NCBI RefSeq assembly: GCF_900184795.1
Contig: NZ_FXXN01000025.1
Span: forward strand, 46,464 to 110,463
Direction of reading: 5' to 3'
Origin: Magnetospirillum sp. 15-1
Lineage (GTDB): Bacteria > Pseudomonadota > Alphaproteobacteria > Rhodospirillales > Magnetospirillaceae
DNA length: 64,000 nt
The notes beneath the pieces are model-generated. The model was not told where the DNA came from. It saw only the letters and a program-made list of their open reading frames with translations, and made no database searches. Below are positions 1 through 8,687 of this stretch, piece after piece. The position numbers and the translations under genes are program-made. Position 1 is the stretch's first letter. Every line of letters starts with the position of its first letter.

Positions 1-3000
1 GCGCCACGGTGCTGAACGCGCTGTCGACCACCAACGTGGCGGCACTGTCCACCACCCAGGTGGCCAGCCTGACCACCACCCAGGTTGGCGGCCTCAGCTC
101 CACCACGCTGAACGCCCTGGAGACCACCGACGTCGCGGCGCTCTCCACCACCGAGGCACGGGCGCTGACCACGACCCAGATCGGCAGCCTGAACACCACC
201 CAGGTCAACGCGCTGACCACCACCGACGTCGCGGCCTTGTCCACCACCCAGTTGAATGGACTGACCACCACCCAGTCGGCGGGCCTGTCCACTACCCAGC
301 TTGGTGCGCTGACCACCACCCAGGTGGCGTCACTGACCGCCACCCAGATTGACGCCCTGACCACCACCAACGTGGCGGCGCTGTCCACTACCCAGGTGGC
401 CAGCCTGACCACCACCCAGATCGGCAGCGTATCCAGCACCACGCTGAACGCCCTGGAAACCACCGACGTGGCGGCACTCTCCACCACCCAGGCCCGGAGT
501 CTGACCACTACCCAGATCGGCAACCTGAACACCACCCAGGTCAACGCGCTGACCACCACCGATATCAGCGCCCTGACCACCATCCAGGTCGGCGGCCTCA
601 CCACCACCCAGGTGGCGGCGCTGAACACCACCGCCCTGTCGGGCATCACCTCGACCGAGGTGGGGGCGCTGTCCACCACCCAGATCAACTCGCTGACCAC
701 CACCAACGCGGCGACGTTGTCCGCTACCCAGCTGGACGGCCTGACCACCACCAACGTGGCGGGCCTGACCACCACCACGCTGAACGCCCTGTCGACCACC
801 GGCATAGCCAGTCTGAGCGCTACCCAGGCGGCGGCGCTGACCTCGACCCAGTCGGCCGGCATCACCACCACCCAGCTCGGCGCGCTGACCACCACCGAGG
901 TGTCGGCCTTGACCGCCACCACCATCAACGCGCTGACCACCACCGGTGTGGCGGCGCTCTCCACCACCCAGGTGGCCAGCCTGACCACCACCCAGGTCGG
1001 CGGCCTCAGCTCCACCACGCTGAACGCCCTTGAGACCACCGACGTGGCGGCGCTCTCCACCACCCAGGCCCGGAGTCTGACCACCACCCAGATCGGCAAC
1101 CTGAACACCACCCAGGTCAACGCGCTGACCACCACCGATATCAGCGCCCTGACCACCACCCAGGTCGGCGGCCTCTCCACCACCCAGGTGGCGGCGCTGA
1201 ATACCACCGCCCTGTCGGGCATCACCGCCACCGAGGTGACGGCGCTGTCCACCACCCAGGTCAACGCGCTCACCACCACCAATGCGGCGGTACTGACCAC
1301 CACCCAGGTGTCCGGCCTGACCACCACCCAGGTGTCCAGCCTCAGCACCACCAATATCAACGCGCTGTCCACCACCGGCGTGGCCGGCCTCAGCTCGACC
1401 CAGGTCGGAGCGCTGACCACCACCCAGACGGCGGGCCTGTCCACCACCCAGCTCGGCGCCATCGAGACCACCGATCTGGCGGTGCTGACCGCCACCCAGG
1501 TCAACGCCCTGACCACCACCAACGTGGCGGCGCTGTCCACCACCCAGGTGGCCAGCCTGACCACCACCCAGGTCGGCGGCCTCAGCTCCACCACGCTGAA
1601 CGCCCTGGAGACCACCGACGTGGCGGCGCTGACCACCACCCAGGTCAATGCGCTGAGCACCACCCAGATCGGCAATCTGAACACCACCCAGGTCAACGCG
1701 CTGACCACCACCGATATCAGCGCCCTGACCACCACCCAGGTCGGCGGCCTCTCCACCACCCAGGTGGCGGCGCTGAACACCACCGCCCTGTCGGGCATCA
1801 CCGCCACCGAGGTGACGGCACTGTCCACCACCCAGGTCAACGCGCTCACCACCACCAACACGGCGGCTCTGACCACCACCCAGGTGGCGGCTCTGAGCGC
1901 CACGCAGGTGGGTGGCCTGTCCACCACGTCCCTGAACGCGCTGTCGACCACCAACGTGGCGGCGCTGTCCAGCACCCAGGCGGCGGCCGTGACCTCGACC
2001 CAGGCGGCGGGTCTGACCACCACCCAGCTGGCGGCCATCGAAACCACCGATCTGGCGGTGATGACCGCCACCGCGGTGAACGCCCTGACCACCACCAACG
2101 TGGCGGCGCTGTCCACCACCCAGGTGGCCAGCCTGACCACCACCCAGGTGAAGGGACTCGACACCACCACGCTGAACGCCCTGGAGACCACCGACGTGGC
2201 GGCTTTGACCACCACCCAGGTTGGCGCCCTGACCACCACCCAGGTGGTTGGCCTCAGCACCACCACGCTGAACGCCCTGTCGACCACCGACATCGCGGCG
2301 CTCTCCACCGCCCAGGTGGGAGTGATCACCACCACCCAGGCGGCCGGCCTCAGCACCACCGCGCTCGGCGCCATCGAGACCACCGATCTGGTGGCCCTCT
2401 CGACCTCCACGCTGAATGCGCTGAGCACCACCAACGTGGCGGCACTGTCCACCACCCAGGTGGCGGCGCTCTCCACCACCCAGGTTTCCGGCCTCAGCAC
2501 CACCCAGCTGAACGCCATGGAGACCACCGACATCGCGGCGCTCTCCGGCACTCAGTTGGGGGCCGTCACCACCACACAGATCGCCGGCATCAGCACCACC
2601 CAGTTGAATGCCCTGGAGACCACGGACCTTGCGACGCTGACCGCCACGCAGATCGGCGGCCTGACCACCACCCAGGCGGCATCCCTCACCACCACCAATC
2701 TGGCGGTCCTGACCACCACCGAGGTGGGGGCGCTGACCATCACCAACCTCAACGCCCTGACCACCACCCAGGTGGCGGCGCTGTCGACCACCCAGGTTTC
2801 CGGCCTGACCACCACTCAAATCGGCGGGATCAGCACCACCCAGTTGAACGCCATGTCGACCACCGATATCGCGGCGCTCTCCGTCACCCAGATGGCCAGC
2901 ATCACCGATACCCAGGCGGCGGCGTTGACCACCACCAAGCTGGGTGCGCTGACCGCCACCGAGATCGGCGCACTGACCACCACCGCGGTCAACGCCCTGA

Positions 3001-3356
3001 CCACCACCAACGTGGCGGCTCTGACCACCACCCAGGTCGGCGGTCTGGCGACGACCCAGTTGGCCGGGTTGACCACCGCCGTGCTGGCGGCGTTCGAAAG
3101 CACCGACATCGGAACTCTGACCACCACCCAGTTCGGAGCCCTGACTTCGACCTCCATCGAGGCCCTGACCACCACCCAGGTGACCGGTCTGACCACGACG
3201 CAACTGGGGGCCTTGACCACAACGCAGGTCTCCGGTCTGGAAACCACCGATATCCTGGCCATGACCTCGGTTCAGGCCCAGGCGCTCGGTCCGCTGGTCG
3301 GCAACATGACAACCGACCAGCAGAACGCCTGGAGCACGGCGTACGCCTATCCCTAA
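1..3356 (+). CDS. Giant Thr/Ser-rich octapeptide-repeat protein (5' end outside window)
   Basis: The open frame runs in from before base 1; the first in-frame GTG (base 9) lies inside a repeat, so the true start is upstream. About 1117 visible codons are almost entirely an 8-residue repeat with consensus L-[T/S]-T-T-[Q/N/D]-[V/I/L/A]-x-[A/G/S], roughly 135 units in an unbroken 24-bp register. A short non-repeat tail of about 30 residues ends in AYAYP. There are no cysteines, very few basic residues and no membrane segment in the visible part. The composition suggests an extended or solenoid surface/extracellular protein, and the dense Thr/Ser content would suit O-glycosylation. Two GT41 glycosyltransferase genes follow directly. 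The function is not known; the substrate role is inference. Confidence 0.85.
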   Translation, partial: ATVLNALSTTNVAALSTTQVASLTTTQVGGLSSTTLNALETTDVAALSTTEARALTTTQIGSLNTTQVNALTTTDVAALSTTQLNGLTTTQSAGLSTTQLGALTTTQVASLTATQIDALTTTNVAALSTTQVASLTTTQIGSVSSTTLNALETTDVAALSTTQARSLTTTQIGNLNTTQVNALTTTDISALTTIQVGGLTTTQVAALNTTALSGITSTEVGALSTTQINSLTTTNAATLSATQLDGLTTTNVAGLTTTTLNALSTTGIASLSATQAAALTSTQSAGITTTQLGALTTTEVSALTATTINALTTTGVAALSTTQVASLTTTQVGGLSSTTLNALETTDVAALSTTQARSLTTTQIGNLNTTQVNALTTTDISALTTTQVGGLSTTQVAALNTTALSGITATEVTALSTTQVNALTTTNAAVLTTTQVSGLTTTQVSSLSTTNINALSTTGVAGLSSTQVGALTTTQTAGLSTTQLGAIETTDLAVLTATQVNALTTTNVAALSTTQVASLTTTQVGGLSSTTLNALETTDVAALTTTQVNALSTTQIGNLNTTQVNALTTTDISALTTTQVGGLSTTQVAALNTTALSGITATEVTALSTTQVNALTTTNTAALTTTQVAALSATQVGGLSTTSLNALSTTNVAALSSTQAAAVTSTQAAGLTTTQLAAIETTDLAVMTATAVNALTTTNVAALSTTQVASLTTTQVKGLDTTTLNALETTDVAALTTTQVGALTTTQVVGLSTTTLNALSTTDIAALSTAQVGVITTTQAAGLSTTALGAIETTDLVALSTSTLNALSTTNVAALSTTQVAALSTTQVSGLSTTQLNAMETTDIAALSGTQLGAVTTTQIAGISTTQLNALETTDLATLTATQIGGLTTTQAASLTTTNLAVLTTTEVGALTITNLNALTTTQVAALSTTQVSGLTTTQIGGISTTQLNAMSTTDIAALSVTQMASITDTQAAALTTTKLGALTATEIGALTTTAVNALTTTNVAALTTTQVGGLATTQLAGLTTAVLAAFESTDIGTLTTTQFGALTSTSIEALTTTQVTGLTTTQLGALTTTQVSGLETTDILAMTSVQAQALGPLVGNMTTDQQNAWSTAYAYP
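361..2088 (+). repeat. Three tandem 576-bp super-repeats inside the octapeptide array
   Basis: Marker strings recur at exactly 576-bp spacing: an AACGCCCT string at 447, 1023, 1599 and 2175; GCCCTGTCGGGC at 633, 1209 and 1785; AACGTGGCGGC at 369, 1521 and 2097. 576 bp is 24 units of 24 bp, or 192 residues. Copies are about 361-936, 937-1512 and 1513-2088, with a partial fourth copy beginning near 2089. A further match lies 336 bp (14 units) before the first copy, near base 33. This points to growth by duplication of a large block, always in whole octapeptides. Confidence 0.85.
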
Positions 3357-3365
3357 CTCTTGAGC

Positions 3366-3391
3366 TGAGCCGTCCCGCATGGGACGGCTCA
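3366..3391 (+). terminator. Hairpin after the repeat gene
   Basis: An 11-bp perfect stem (TGAGCCGTCCC / GGGACGGCTCA) with a GCAT loop starts 10 bases after the stop codon. No T-run follows, so it may act as a Rho-dependent or RNA-stabilising 3' structure rather than a classical intrinsic terminator. Confidence 0.6.
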
Positions 3392-3526
3392 TCCCGGGGT
3401 CCCAGCCCGCCACCCGCATGCCGTCCGGCATGGCGATGACGTGCCCTTGCACCTATCGCACAGGCTCCGCCGGCTGATCGCGGCGAGCATCAATCCGTTA
3501 ACCATTGAGCGGTCATTATGGGCGGC

Positions 3527-3557
3527 GACCCGCTCGGAATGACCATTCGAGCGGGTC
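3527..3557 (+). promoter_or_regulatory. Leader hairpin before the first GT41 gene
   Basis: A 9-bp stem (GACCCGCTC / GAGCGGGTC) is extended by four more pairs after a one-base bulge and closes on a 4-base loop. It ends 28 bases before the chosen ATG at 3586, so it would lie in the 5' leader. It could be a protein or RNA regulatory element or a weak terminator. No function is established. Confidence 0.4.
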
Positions 3558-3585
3558 CCAGCCCCAACCGGAAACGGGACGCTCG

Positions 3586-5607
3586 ATGACACAGGATGTC
3601 TTTCTGTCTGCGGTGAAGGCCCTTACCGAGGGGCGCCTGACGCTGCAGGATGTGTTCGGCTCGGCGGAGGCCCTGCACCGGGGCGGCAACGTCGACCTGG
3701 CCCTGCAGCTCTATCAACTGTGGATCGGGCTCAATCGCGACCACCACCTGCTCTATGCCGCCCATTTCAATCAGGCGGTCACCTTGTCGGCGGCGGGCCG
3801 CCACGAGCAGGCCAGGGCTTCGCTGGAAAAATCCATCGAATTGAATCCGGATTTCTACCCCGCCTACATCAACCTCGGCGGGGTCATCGAGACGCTGGGC
3901 ATGCCGGACGCGGCGGTGGATGCCTGGAACCGCCTGGTCAGCCGCCTGGGCCCGATCACCGGCCACGGCATCCGCATGAAGGCCACGGCGCTGAAGCAGA
4001 TCGCCCGGGTGCTGGAAGAGCGCCATCAGGCGGTCCTGGCCGAGGACGTGCTGCGCCAGAGTCTGGAGTTGGACAACACCCAGCGTGAGAATGCCGAGCA
4101 CATGCTGGCGTCGCGCATGGTCCTGTGCCGCTGGCCGGTGGTGGTCCCCTTCGAGGGCATGGACCAACTGGCCCAGATGCGCAACTTCAGTCCGCTGTCC
4201 CTGGCCGCCTATACCGACGACCCGCTGCTGCACCTGGCGTCCAGTTGGGAGCATTGCTGCAAGCTGATCGGCCGCCGCATCCCCCGCCTGCCGGAGGTCA
4301 AACCGGCCGAGCGGGCCGAGCGCACACGGCTCAAGATCGGCTATGTGTCCTCGGATTTGAAGGCGCACGCCGTCGGCTACCTGATCGCCGAAATCTTCGG
4401 GCTGCACGACCGTTCCAAGGTGGAGATCTTCGCCTACTACTGCGGTCCAGCCGGCGAGGACCCGCTAAAGCAGCGCATCCGCGCCGATTTCGATCACTGG
4501 CTCGACATCACCGGCATGGGCGACGAGATTGTCGCCAACCGTATCCGTGAAGACGGCATCGATATCCTGGTGGACCTCAACGGCCATACCAAGGGCGCGC
4601 GCACCCGCGTGTTCGGCATGCGCCCGGCCCCGGTGAACGTCAACTGGCTGGGCTATCCCGGCACCATGGGCACGCCCTATCACCACTACATCATCGCCGA
4701 TGAGTGGATCATCCCGCCGGGGCGCGAGATGTACTGCTCGGAAAAGGTCATGCGCCTGCCGTGCTACCAGGCCAACGACCGCCAGCGGGCGGTGGCGTCC
4801 GCGCCGCCGTCACGGACCGATGTGGGCCTGCCCGAGGACGCGGCGGTCTTCTGCTGCTTCAACAGCCAGCAGAAAATCTCGCGGCTGATGTTCGAACGCT
4901 GGATGCGCATTCTGAACGCGGTCCCCGACAGCGTATTGTGGCTGCTCGAGGCCAGCGAGGAGGTCCACAACCGCCTGTGGGAACACGCCGAGAAATGCGG
5001 CATCCCCCGCGAGCGGGTGATCTTCGGACGCCGCCTCGCCAGTCCGGATCATCTGGCCCGCATGACCCTGGCCGACCTGTTCCTCGATACCTTCCCCTAT
5101 GGCGCCCACACCACCGCCTCCGACGCCCTGTGGATGAGCGTGCCCATCCTGACGCTGTCGGGCCACAGCTTCGCCTCGCGGGTGGGCGGATCGCTGCTGC
5201 GCTCGGCGGGACTGCCGGAACTGGTCTGCTCGACCCCCGAGCAGTATGTGGAGACCGCCATCGCGCTCGGCAACGACCGCTCCAGGCTGCAGGCCTACCG
5301 CGAGCAGTTGCGCGCCGCCAAACCCAACGCGGTGATGTTCGACACCAACCTGCTGGTCGGCCGGCTGGAGGACCTCTACGCCGAGATGTGGGCCGATTTC
5401 ATGGCCGGACGCCTGCCCCGGCCCGATTTGCGCAATCTCGACGTCTATCTGGACGTGGGCATCGAGCACCCGGCCGAGACCATCGATTTCGCCCCGGAGG
5501 AAGACTATCTCGCCCGCTGGCGGCGCGGTCTGGCCGAGCGTGATCACCTCTATCCCATCCCGGCGGACAGCCGTCTGTGGACCACCCCTGATACGGAGAA
5601 CGGTTGA
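3586..5607 (+). CDS. TPR-containing O-GlcNAc transferase-like glycosyltransferase (GT41), copy 1
   Basis: A 673-residue protein. TPR-like helical repeats occupy about residues 15-130 and the catalytic GT41 region about 245-600. Hallmarks of the OGT/SPINDLY family are present: the IGYVSSD strand followed by a His (about residue 251), a conserved Lys in FNSQQK (about 425, matching the UDP-binding Lys of OGT), and DTFPYGAHTTASDALW (about 500-515) with ASRV after it. Family members transfer a sugar from a nucleotide donor to Ser/Thr of proteins. I chose the ATG at 3586 over an upstream TTG at 3505, because the extra 27 residues look unlike the family. It overlaps the next gene by one base. The likely target is the Thr/Ser-repeat protein just upstream (inference). 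Confidence 0.9.
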   Translation: MTQDVFLSAVKALTEGRLTLQDVFGSAEALHRGGNVDLALQLYQLWIGLNRDHHLLYAAHFNQAVTLSAAGRHEQARASLEKSIELNPDFYPAYINLGGVIETLGMPDAAVDAWNRLVSRLGPITGHGIRMKATALKQIARVLEERHQAVLAEDVLRQSLELDNTQRENAEHMLASRMVLCRWPVVVPFEGMDQLAQMRNFSPLSLAAYTDDPLLHLASSWEHCCKLIGRRIPRLPEVKPAERAERTRLKIGYVSSDLKAHAVGYLIAEIFGLHDRSKVEIFAYYCGPAGEDPLKQRIRADFDHWLDITGMGDEIVANRIREDGIDILVDLNGHTKGARTRVFGMRPAPVNVNWLGYPGTMGTPYHHYIIADEWIIPPGREMYCSEKVMRLPCYQANDRQRAVASAPPSRTDVGLPEDAAVFCCFNSQQKISRLMFERWMRILNAVPDSVLWLLEASEEVHNRLWEHAEKCGIPRERVIFGRRLASPDHLARMTLADLFLDTFPYGAHTTASDALWMSVPILTLSGHSFASRVGGSLLRSAGLPELVCSTPEQYVETAIALGNDRSRLQAYREQLRAAKPNAVMFDTNLLVGRLEDLYAEMWADFMAGRLPRPDLRNLDVYLDVGIEHPAETIDFAPEEDYLARWRRGLAERDHLYPIPADSRLWTTPDTENG

Positions 5608-7670
5608 TGAGCAATGCCCTCGCGGAGGTCATGAGTCAGATCGCATCCGGCAAGATCGAGGCGACCCGCGTCATTGCCGCCGCCGACAGCCTGACTGCCC
5701 AGGGGGCCGATGCCGACGCGCTGGGCCTCTACCGGACCTGGCTGCAGTACAACGGCGACAATCCGCTGGCCTATGCCATCCAGTACAATCTCGGCGTCCT
5801 GCTGGGAAAGTTCAACGACCAGACCGGCGCCGTCGAGGCCTTCAAGGCCGCCATTGCCCAGCGGCCGGACTTCTTCCCCGCCCATATCAACCTGGGCAGC
5901 ACCTATGAGCGGCTGGGCCGCACCCCCGATGCGGTGACCCAGTGGCTGGGCATGGTCAACCAGCTGCCCACCGTGACCGGTGAGGCGGTGACCTACAAGG
6001 TCTCGGCCTTAAAGCAGATCGGCCGCGTGCTGGAGCACACCTCCCTGGAGGAATCGGGCGAGGACGCGCTGCGCCAGTGCATCGAACTGGTCCAGCCCAC
6101 CGACGCCATGCAGCACTGGATCGCCATCCGCCAGAAGCTGTGCAAGTGGCCGGTCCTCTCCGGCATCACCGGTCCGACCCGGCGCCAGCTGTTCGCGGCC
6201 ATGTCGCCCCATTGCCTGGTGTTCCACACCGACGACCCGCTGCTGCATCTGGCGCGCGGCTACAGGTACTACAAGGTCAAGATCGGCCGGCCCAAGGTGT
6301 TCTTCGACAAGGACAGTCACCGCGCCGCCTTGGCGGAACGGCCCAAGCGACGGATCCGCATCGCCTATCTGTCATCCTATTTCCGCGAGCACGCCCACGG
6401 CTACCTGACGGCCGAGATGTACAAGCTGCACGACCGCTCGCGCTTCGAGGTCTATGCCTATTCCTGCTCGCGCCGCACCGGCGACCGTATCCAGACCCAG
6501 GTGATGAAGGACGTGGATCACTTCGTCGACATCCTGGATATGTCCGACGAGGAGGCGGCCAAGCGCATCCATGCCGACGGCATCGACATCCTGATCGACT
6601 TCAACGGCTATACCGGCGAGGCAAGGCCCGCCATCATGGCCATGCGCCCGGCTCCCGTGGCCGTCAACTGGCTGGGCTATCCCGGCTCCATGGGCACGCC
6701 CTACCACGATTACGTCATCGCCGATGATTTCACCATTCCGGCCGACTTCGAGAAGTACTACTCGGAGAAGGTGGTGCGGCTACCGTGCTACCAGCCCAAC
6801 GACCGCCGGCGGCTGGTGGCCGACATCAAGTGGACGCGCGAGGCGGCGGGCCTGCCCTCCAACGCCGTGGTGTTCTGCGGCTTCAACGGACTGCAGAAGT
6901 TCACCGCTCCCATGTGGGCGCGCTTCATGGACATCCTCAGCCGGGTGCCCAACGGCGTGTTGTGGCTGCTGGACGGCGGCGAGCGCATCAACGAACGCCT
7001 GCGCCAGGAGGCCATCCGGCACGGCGTCACCCCCGACCGCATCATCTTCGCTCCCAAGCTGATCAACACCGAGCATCTGTCGCGCTATCCCCTGGCCGAT
7101 CTGTTCCTCGACACCTCACCCTGCGGTGCCCACACCACCGCCTCGGATGCCCTGTGGATGGGCGTACCGGTGCTGACCGTGGCGGGACGCGGCTTCGCCT
7201 CGCGGGTATGCGGCAGTCTGGCGGTGGCGGCGGGTCTGGGCGATCTGGTCTGCTCCACCTTCGAGGATTACGTGGAAAAGGCGGTGGAACTGGGCAACGA
7301 CAAGCGCCGGCGCAATGCCTACCGCGAGACGCTGGCCGCCAACCGTGCCACCTGCGACCTGTTCGACACCGACAAGCTGGTCCGCCATCTCGACAATCTG
7401 CTCGAAGGCATGTGGAACGACTTCGCCGCCGACCGGGTTCCGGTCCCCGACCTCGCCAATCTGGGCATCTATGACGAGATCGGTACCGATCTGGACAGCG
7501 ACGCCGTGGAGATGCTGGGCCGGACCGACTACCTGGAACTCTATGGCGCCCAGTTGCGCGACTACAATCGCCACTGCCCCATCCCGCCCGACACCAGATT
7601 GTGGCCGGGCAAAGCGGCAGAAGCCAAATCCACCGCCCCGGCCAAGGGCAAGGCCAAGAAGGGCAAGTAG
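5607..7670 (+). CDS. TPR-containing O-GlcNAc transferase-like glycosyltransferase (GT41), copy 2
   Basis: A 687-residue paralogue of the preceding gene. It starts at the ATG overlapping the upstream TGA by one base (TGATG), so the two are probably translationally coupled. TPR-like repeats lie in about residues 10-130. The catalytic marks are IAYLSSYFREH (about 251), FNGLQK with the donor-binding Lys (about 426) and CGAHTTASDALW (about 505-516). The C-terminus carries a Lys/Ala-rich tail absent from copy 1. The two copies may differ in acceptor or in initiating versus later addition, or may form a heteromer; the sequence does not say which. It most likely acts in the cytoplasm on unfolded or pre-export protein, as known bacterial GT41 enzymes do. 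Confidence 0.9.
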   Translation: MSNALAEVMSQIASGKIEATRVIAAADSLTAQGADADALGLYRTWLQYNGDNPLAYAIQYNLGVLLGKFNDQTGAVEAFKAAIAQRPDFFPAHINLGSTYERLGRTPDAVTQWLGMVNQLPTVTGEAVTYKVSALKQIGRVLEHTSLEESGEDALRQCIELVQPTDAMQHWIAIRQKLCKWPVLSGITGPTRRQLFAAMSPHCLVFHTDDPLLHLARGYRYYKVKIGRPKVFFDKDSHRAALAERPKRRIRIAYLSSYFREHAHGYLTAEMYKLHDRSRFEVYAYSCSRRTGDRIQTQVMKDVDHFVDILDMSDEEAAKRIHADGIDILIDFNGYTGEARPAIMAMRPAPVAVNWLGYPGSMGTPYHDYVIADDFTIPADFEKYYSEKVVRLPCYQPNDRRRLVADIKWTREAAGLPSNAVVFCGFNGLQKFTAPMWARFMDILSRVPNGVLWLLDGGERINERLRQEAIRHGVTPDRIIFAPKLINTEHLSRYPLADLFLDTSPCGAHTTASDALWMGVPVLTVAGRGFASRVCGSLAVAAGLGDLVCSTFEDYVEKAVELGNDKRRRNAYRETLAANRATCDLFDTDKLVRHLDNLLEGMWNDFAADRVPVPDLANLGIYDEIGTDLDSDAVEMLGRTDYLELYGAQLRDYNRHCPIPPDTRLWPGKAAEAKSTAPAKGKAKKGK

Positions 7671-7702
7671 AGCGGCGCGCCTCAAATATGAGGCGCGCCG
7701 CT
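7671..7702 (+). terminator. Strong hairpin right after the GT41 pair
   Basis: A perfect 14-bp stem (AGCGGCGCGCCTCA / TGAGGCGCGCCGCT) with an AATA loop begins on the base after the stop codon. It lacks a T-run, but its position and stability suit 3' end formation of the glycosyltransferase transcript. Confidence 0.65.
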
Positions 7703-7766
7703 CCAGCGCCCGTTGAGGGCGCGGCCAAGGGCGTGGATGCGCCCGCCCGGCGAGGGAAAATGATAA

Positions 7767-7809
7767 GGCCTATAGCGTGATGCACATTTTGGGCATCACG
7801 CTATAGGCC
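7767..7809. repeat. 17-bp perfect inverted repeat, unknown role
   Basis: GGCCTATAGCGTGATGC and its exact complement flank a 9-base spacer (ACATTTTGG). It lies between the GT41 transcript end and a separate terminator and encodes nothing. It could be a dispersed palindromic element, a protein site or another RNA hairpin. Confidence 0.7.
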
Positions 7810-7819
7810 TCACCGAACG

Positions 7820-7857
7820 AAAAACCCCATCCCGGCCACGGCCTGGATGGGGTTTTT
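7820..7857. terminator. Bidirectional intrinsic terminator
   Basis: AAAAACCCCATCC pairs with GGATGGGGTTTTT across a short GC-rich loop. The A-run before and T-run after the stem make it functional on both strands. It would end plus-strand transcription from the GT41 genes and minus-strand transcription of the small gene at 7876-8091. Confidence 0.85.
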
Positions 7858-7875
7858 GCTTACCGGGTCAGCGCA

Positions 7876-8091
7876 TCAGATGGAAAGGTCCAACCGCGAT
7901 CCGCGGACGGTGGAGGTGGTGCCTTCGCCCCCGCCGCTCTCGGACTTGGCCTTGGCCTGCGGGCGATCCGTCTCGTCCGCCTTCTCCGACGATTCGGCAG
8001 ACGATGACCGCGCCAACTGGGTGACGCGGGAATAGCTGCGGGTACCGTGGATGGAAGGCCAGGATACGGATTGGCGGATCAAGTCGGACAT
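7876..8091 (-). CDS. Small hypothetical protein
   Basis: A 71-residue reading frame beginning MSDLIRQSVS, rich in Ser, Arg and Thr, with a Gly-rich stretch (SGGGEG) and no recognisable domain, signal or membrane helix. It is followed by a bidirectional terminator, which supports a transcript here. A GTG 27 bases upstream is an alternative start. The ribosome-binding site is weak, so the assignment is tentative. Confidence 0.4.
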   Translation of the reverse strand: MSDLIRQSVSWPSIHGTRSYSRVTQLARSSSAESSEKADETDRPQAKAKSESGGGEGTTSTVRGSRLDLSI

Positions 8092-8209
8092 GGCGGAACC
8101 TGTGGATGGCAGGCCCACAGTTTATCACAGCGCCAGAAGTTAACAAAAGGTAAAAGCGGATTAGCCTTGACCCTGCATCACCGATCCCGCAACCTTTTGC
8201 CCCAGTAAA

Positions 8210-8686
8210 TCAGGTTTTGGCCTGATCCCAGCGGGACGCCGCCGCATCGTCGGAATCCTTGGCCTCCACCCAGGCATCGCCCTCCGGGGTATGCTCCACC
8301 TTCCAGAACGGCGCCTTGGTCTTCAGCCAGTCGATGAGAAAGCGGCAGGCCTCGAAGGCGGCATCGCGATGGGCCGACGAGGCCGCCACCAGCACGATGC
8401 GCTCGCCCGGCTCCAGCCGGCCGTAACGATGGATGACCAGGGCATCGTCCAGGGGCCAGCGGCTCCGGGCCTCGACCTCGATGGCCTCCAACTGGCGCTC
8501 GGTCATGCCGGGATAGTGTTCCAGGGTCATGGCGTTGACCGTGGTGCCCGCAGCCGGATCGTGGCCCACGTAGTCGCGGACCAGTCCGACGAACAGGCAG
8601 ATGCCGCCCACATTGGTCTTGCCCGAAGAGAACCGGGCCAGCTCGGCGCCGGGATCGAAATCCTCGCGCTGGACGCGGATGGCCAT
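8210..8686 (-). CDS. moaE: Molybdopterin synthase catalytic subunit MoaE
   Basis: A 158-residue protein of normal MoaE length. It converts precursor Z (cPMP) to molybdopterin together with thiocarboxylated MoaD. Diagnostic features are GGICLFVGLVRD near residue 27, the TLEHYPGM segment, and the conserved basic active-site stretch KTKAPFWK near 125-132. It begins one base after the moaD stop codon, so the two subunits are co-translated. It is the last gene of the minus-strand run pgsA-mobB-moeA-moaD-moaE. Confidence 0.95.
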   Translation of the reverse strand: MAIRVQREDFDPGAELARFSSGKTNVGGICLFVGLVRDYVGHDPAAGTTVNAMTLEHYPGMTERQLEAIEVEARSRWPLDDALVIHRYGRLEPGERIVLVAASSAHRDAAFEACRFLIDWLKTKAPFWKVEHTPEGDAWVEAKDSDDAAASRWDQAKT

Positions 8687-8687
8687 G

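Noticed and set aside
330-3452. A 1040-codon open frame on the minus strand opposite the octapeptide gene
   Set aside because: It is a mirror of the 24-bp repeat: codon choice in ACC/CAG/GTG units leaves the opposite frame without stops. Its Gly/Gln/Arg/His-rich sequence is not protein-like, and it runs past the gene's terminator hairpin.
3505-3585. TTG start giving 27 more residues for GT41 copy 1
   Set aside because: It would run through the leader hairpin, and the added residues have no family resemblance; the ATG at 3586 is preferred.
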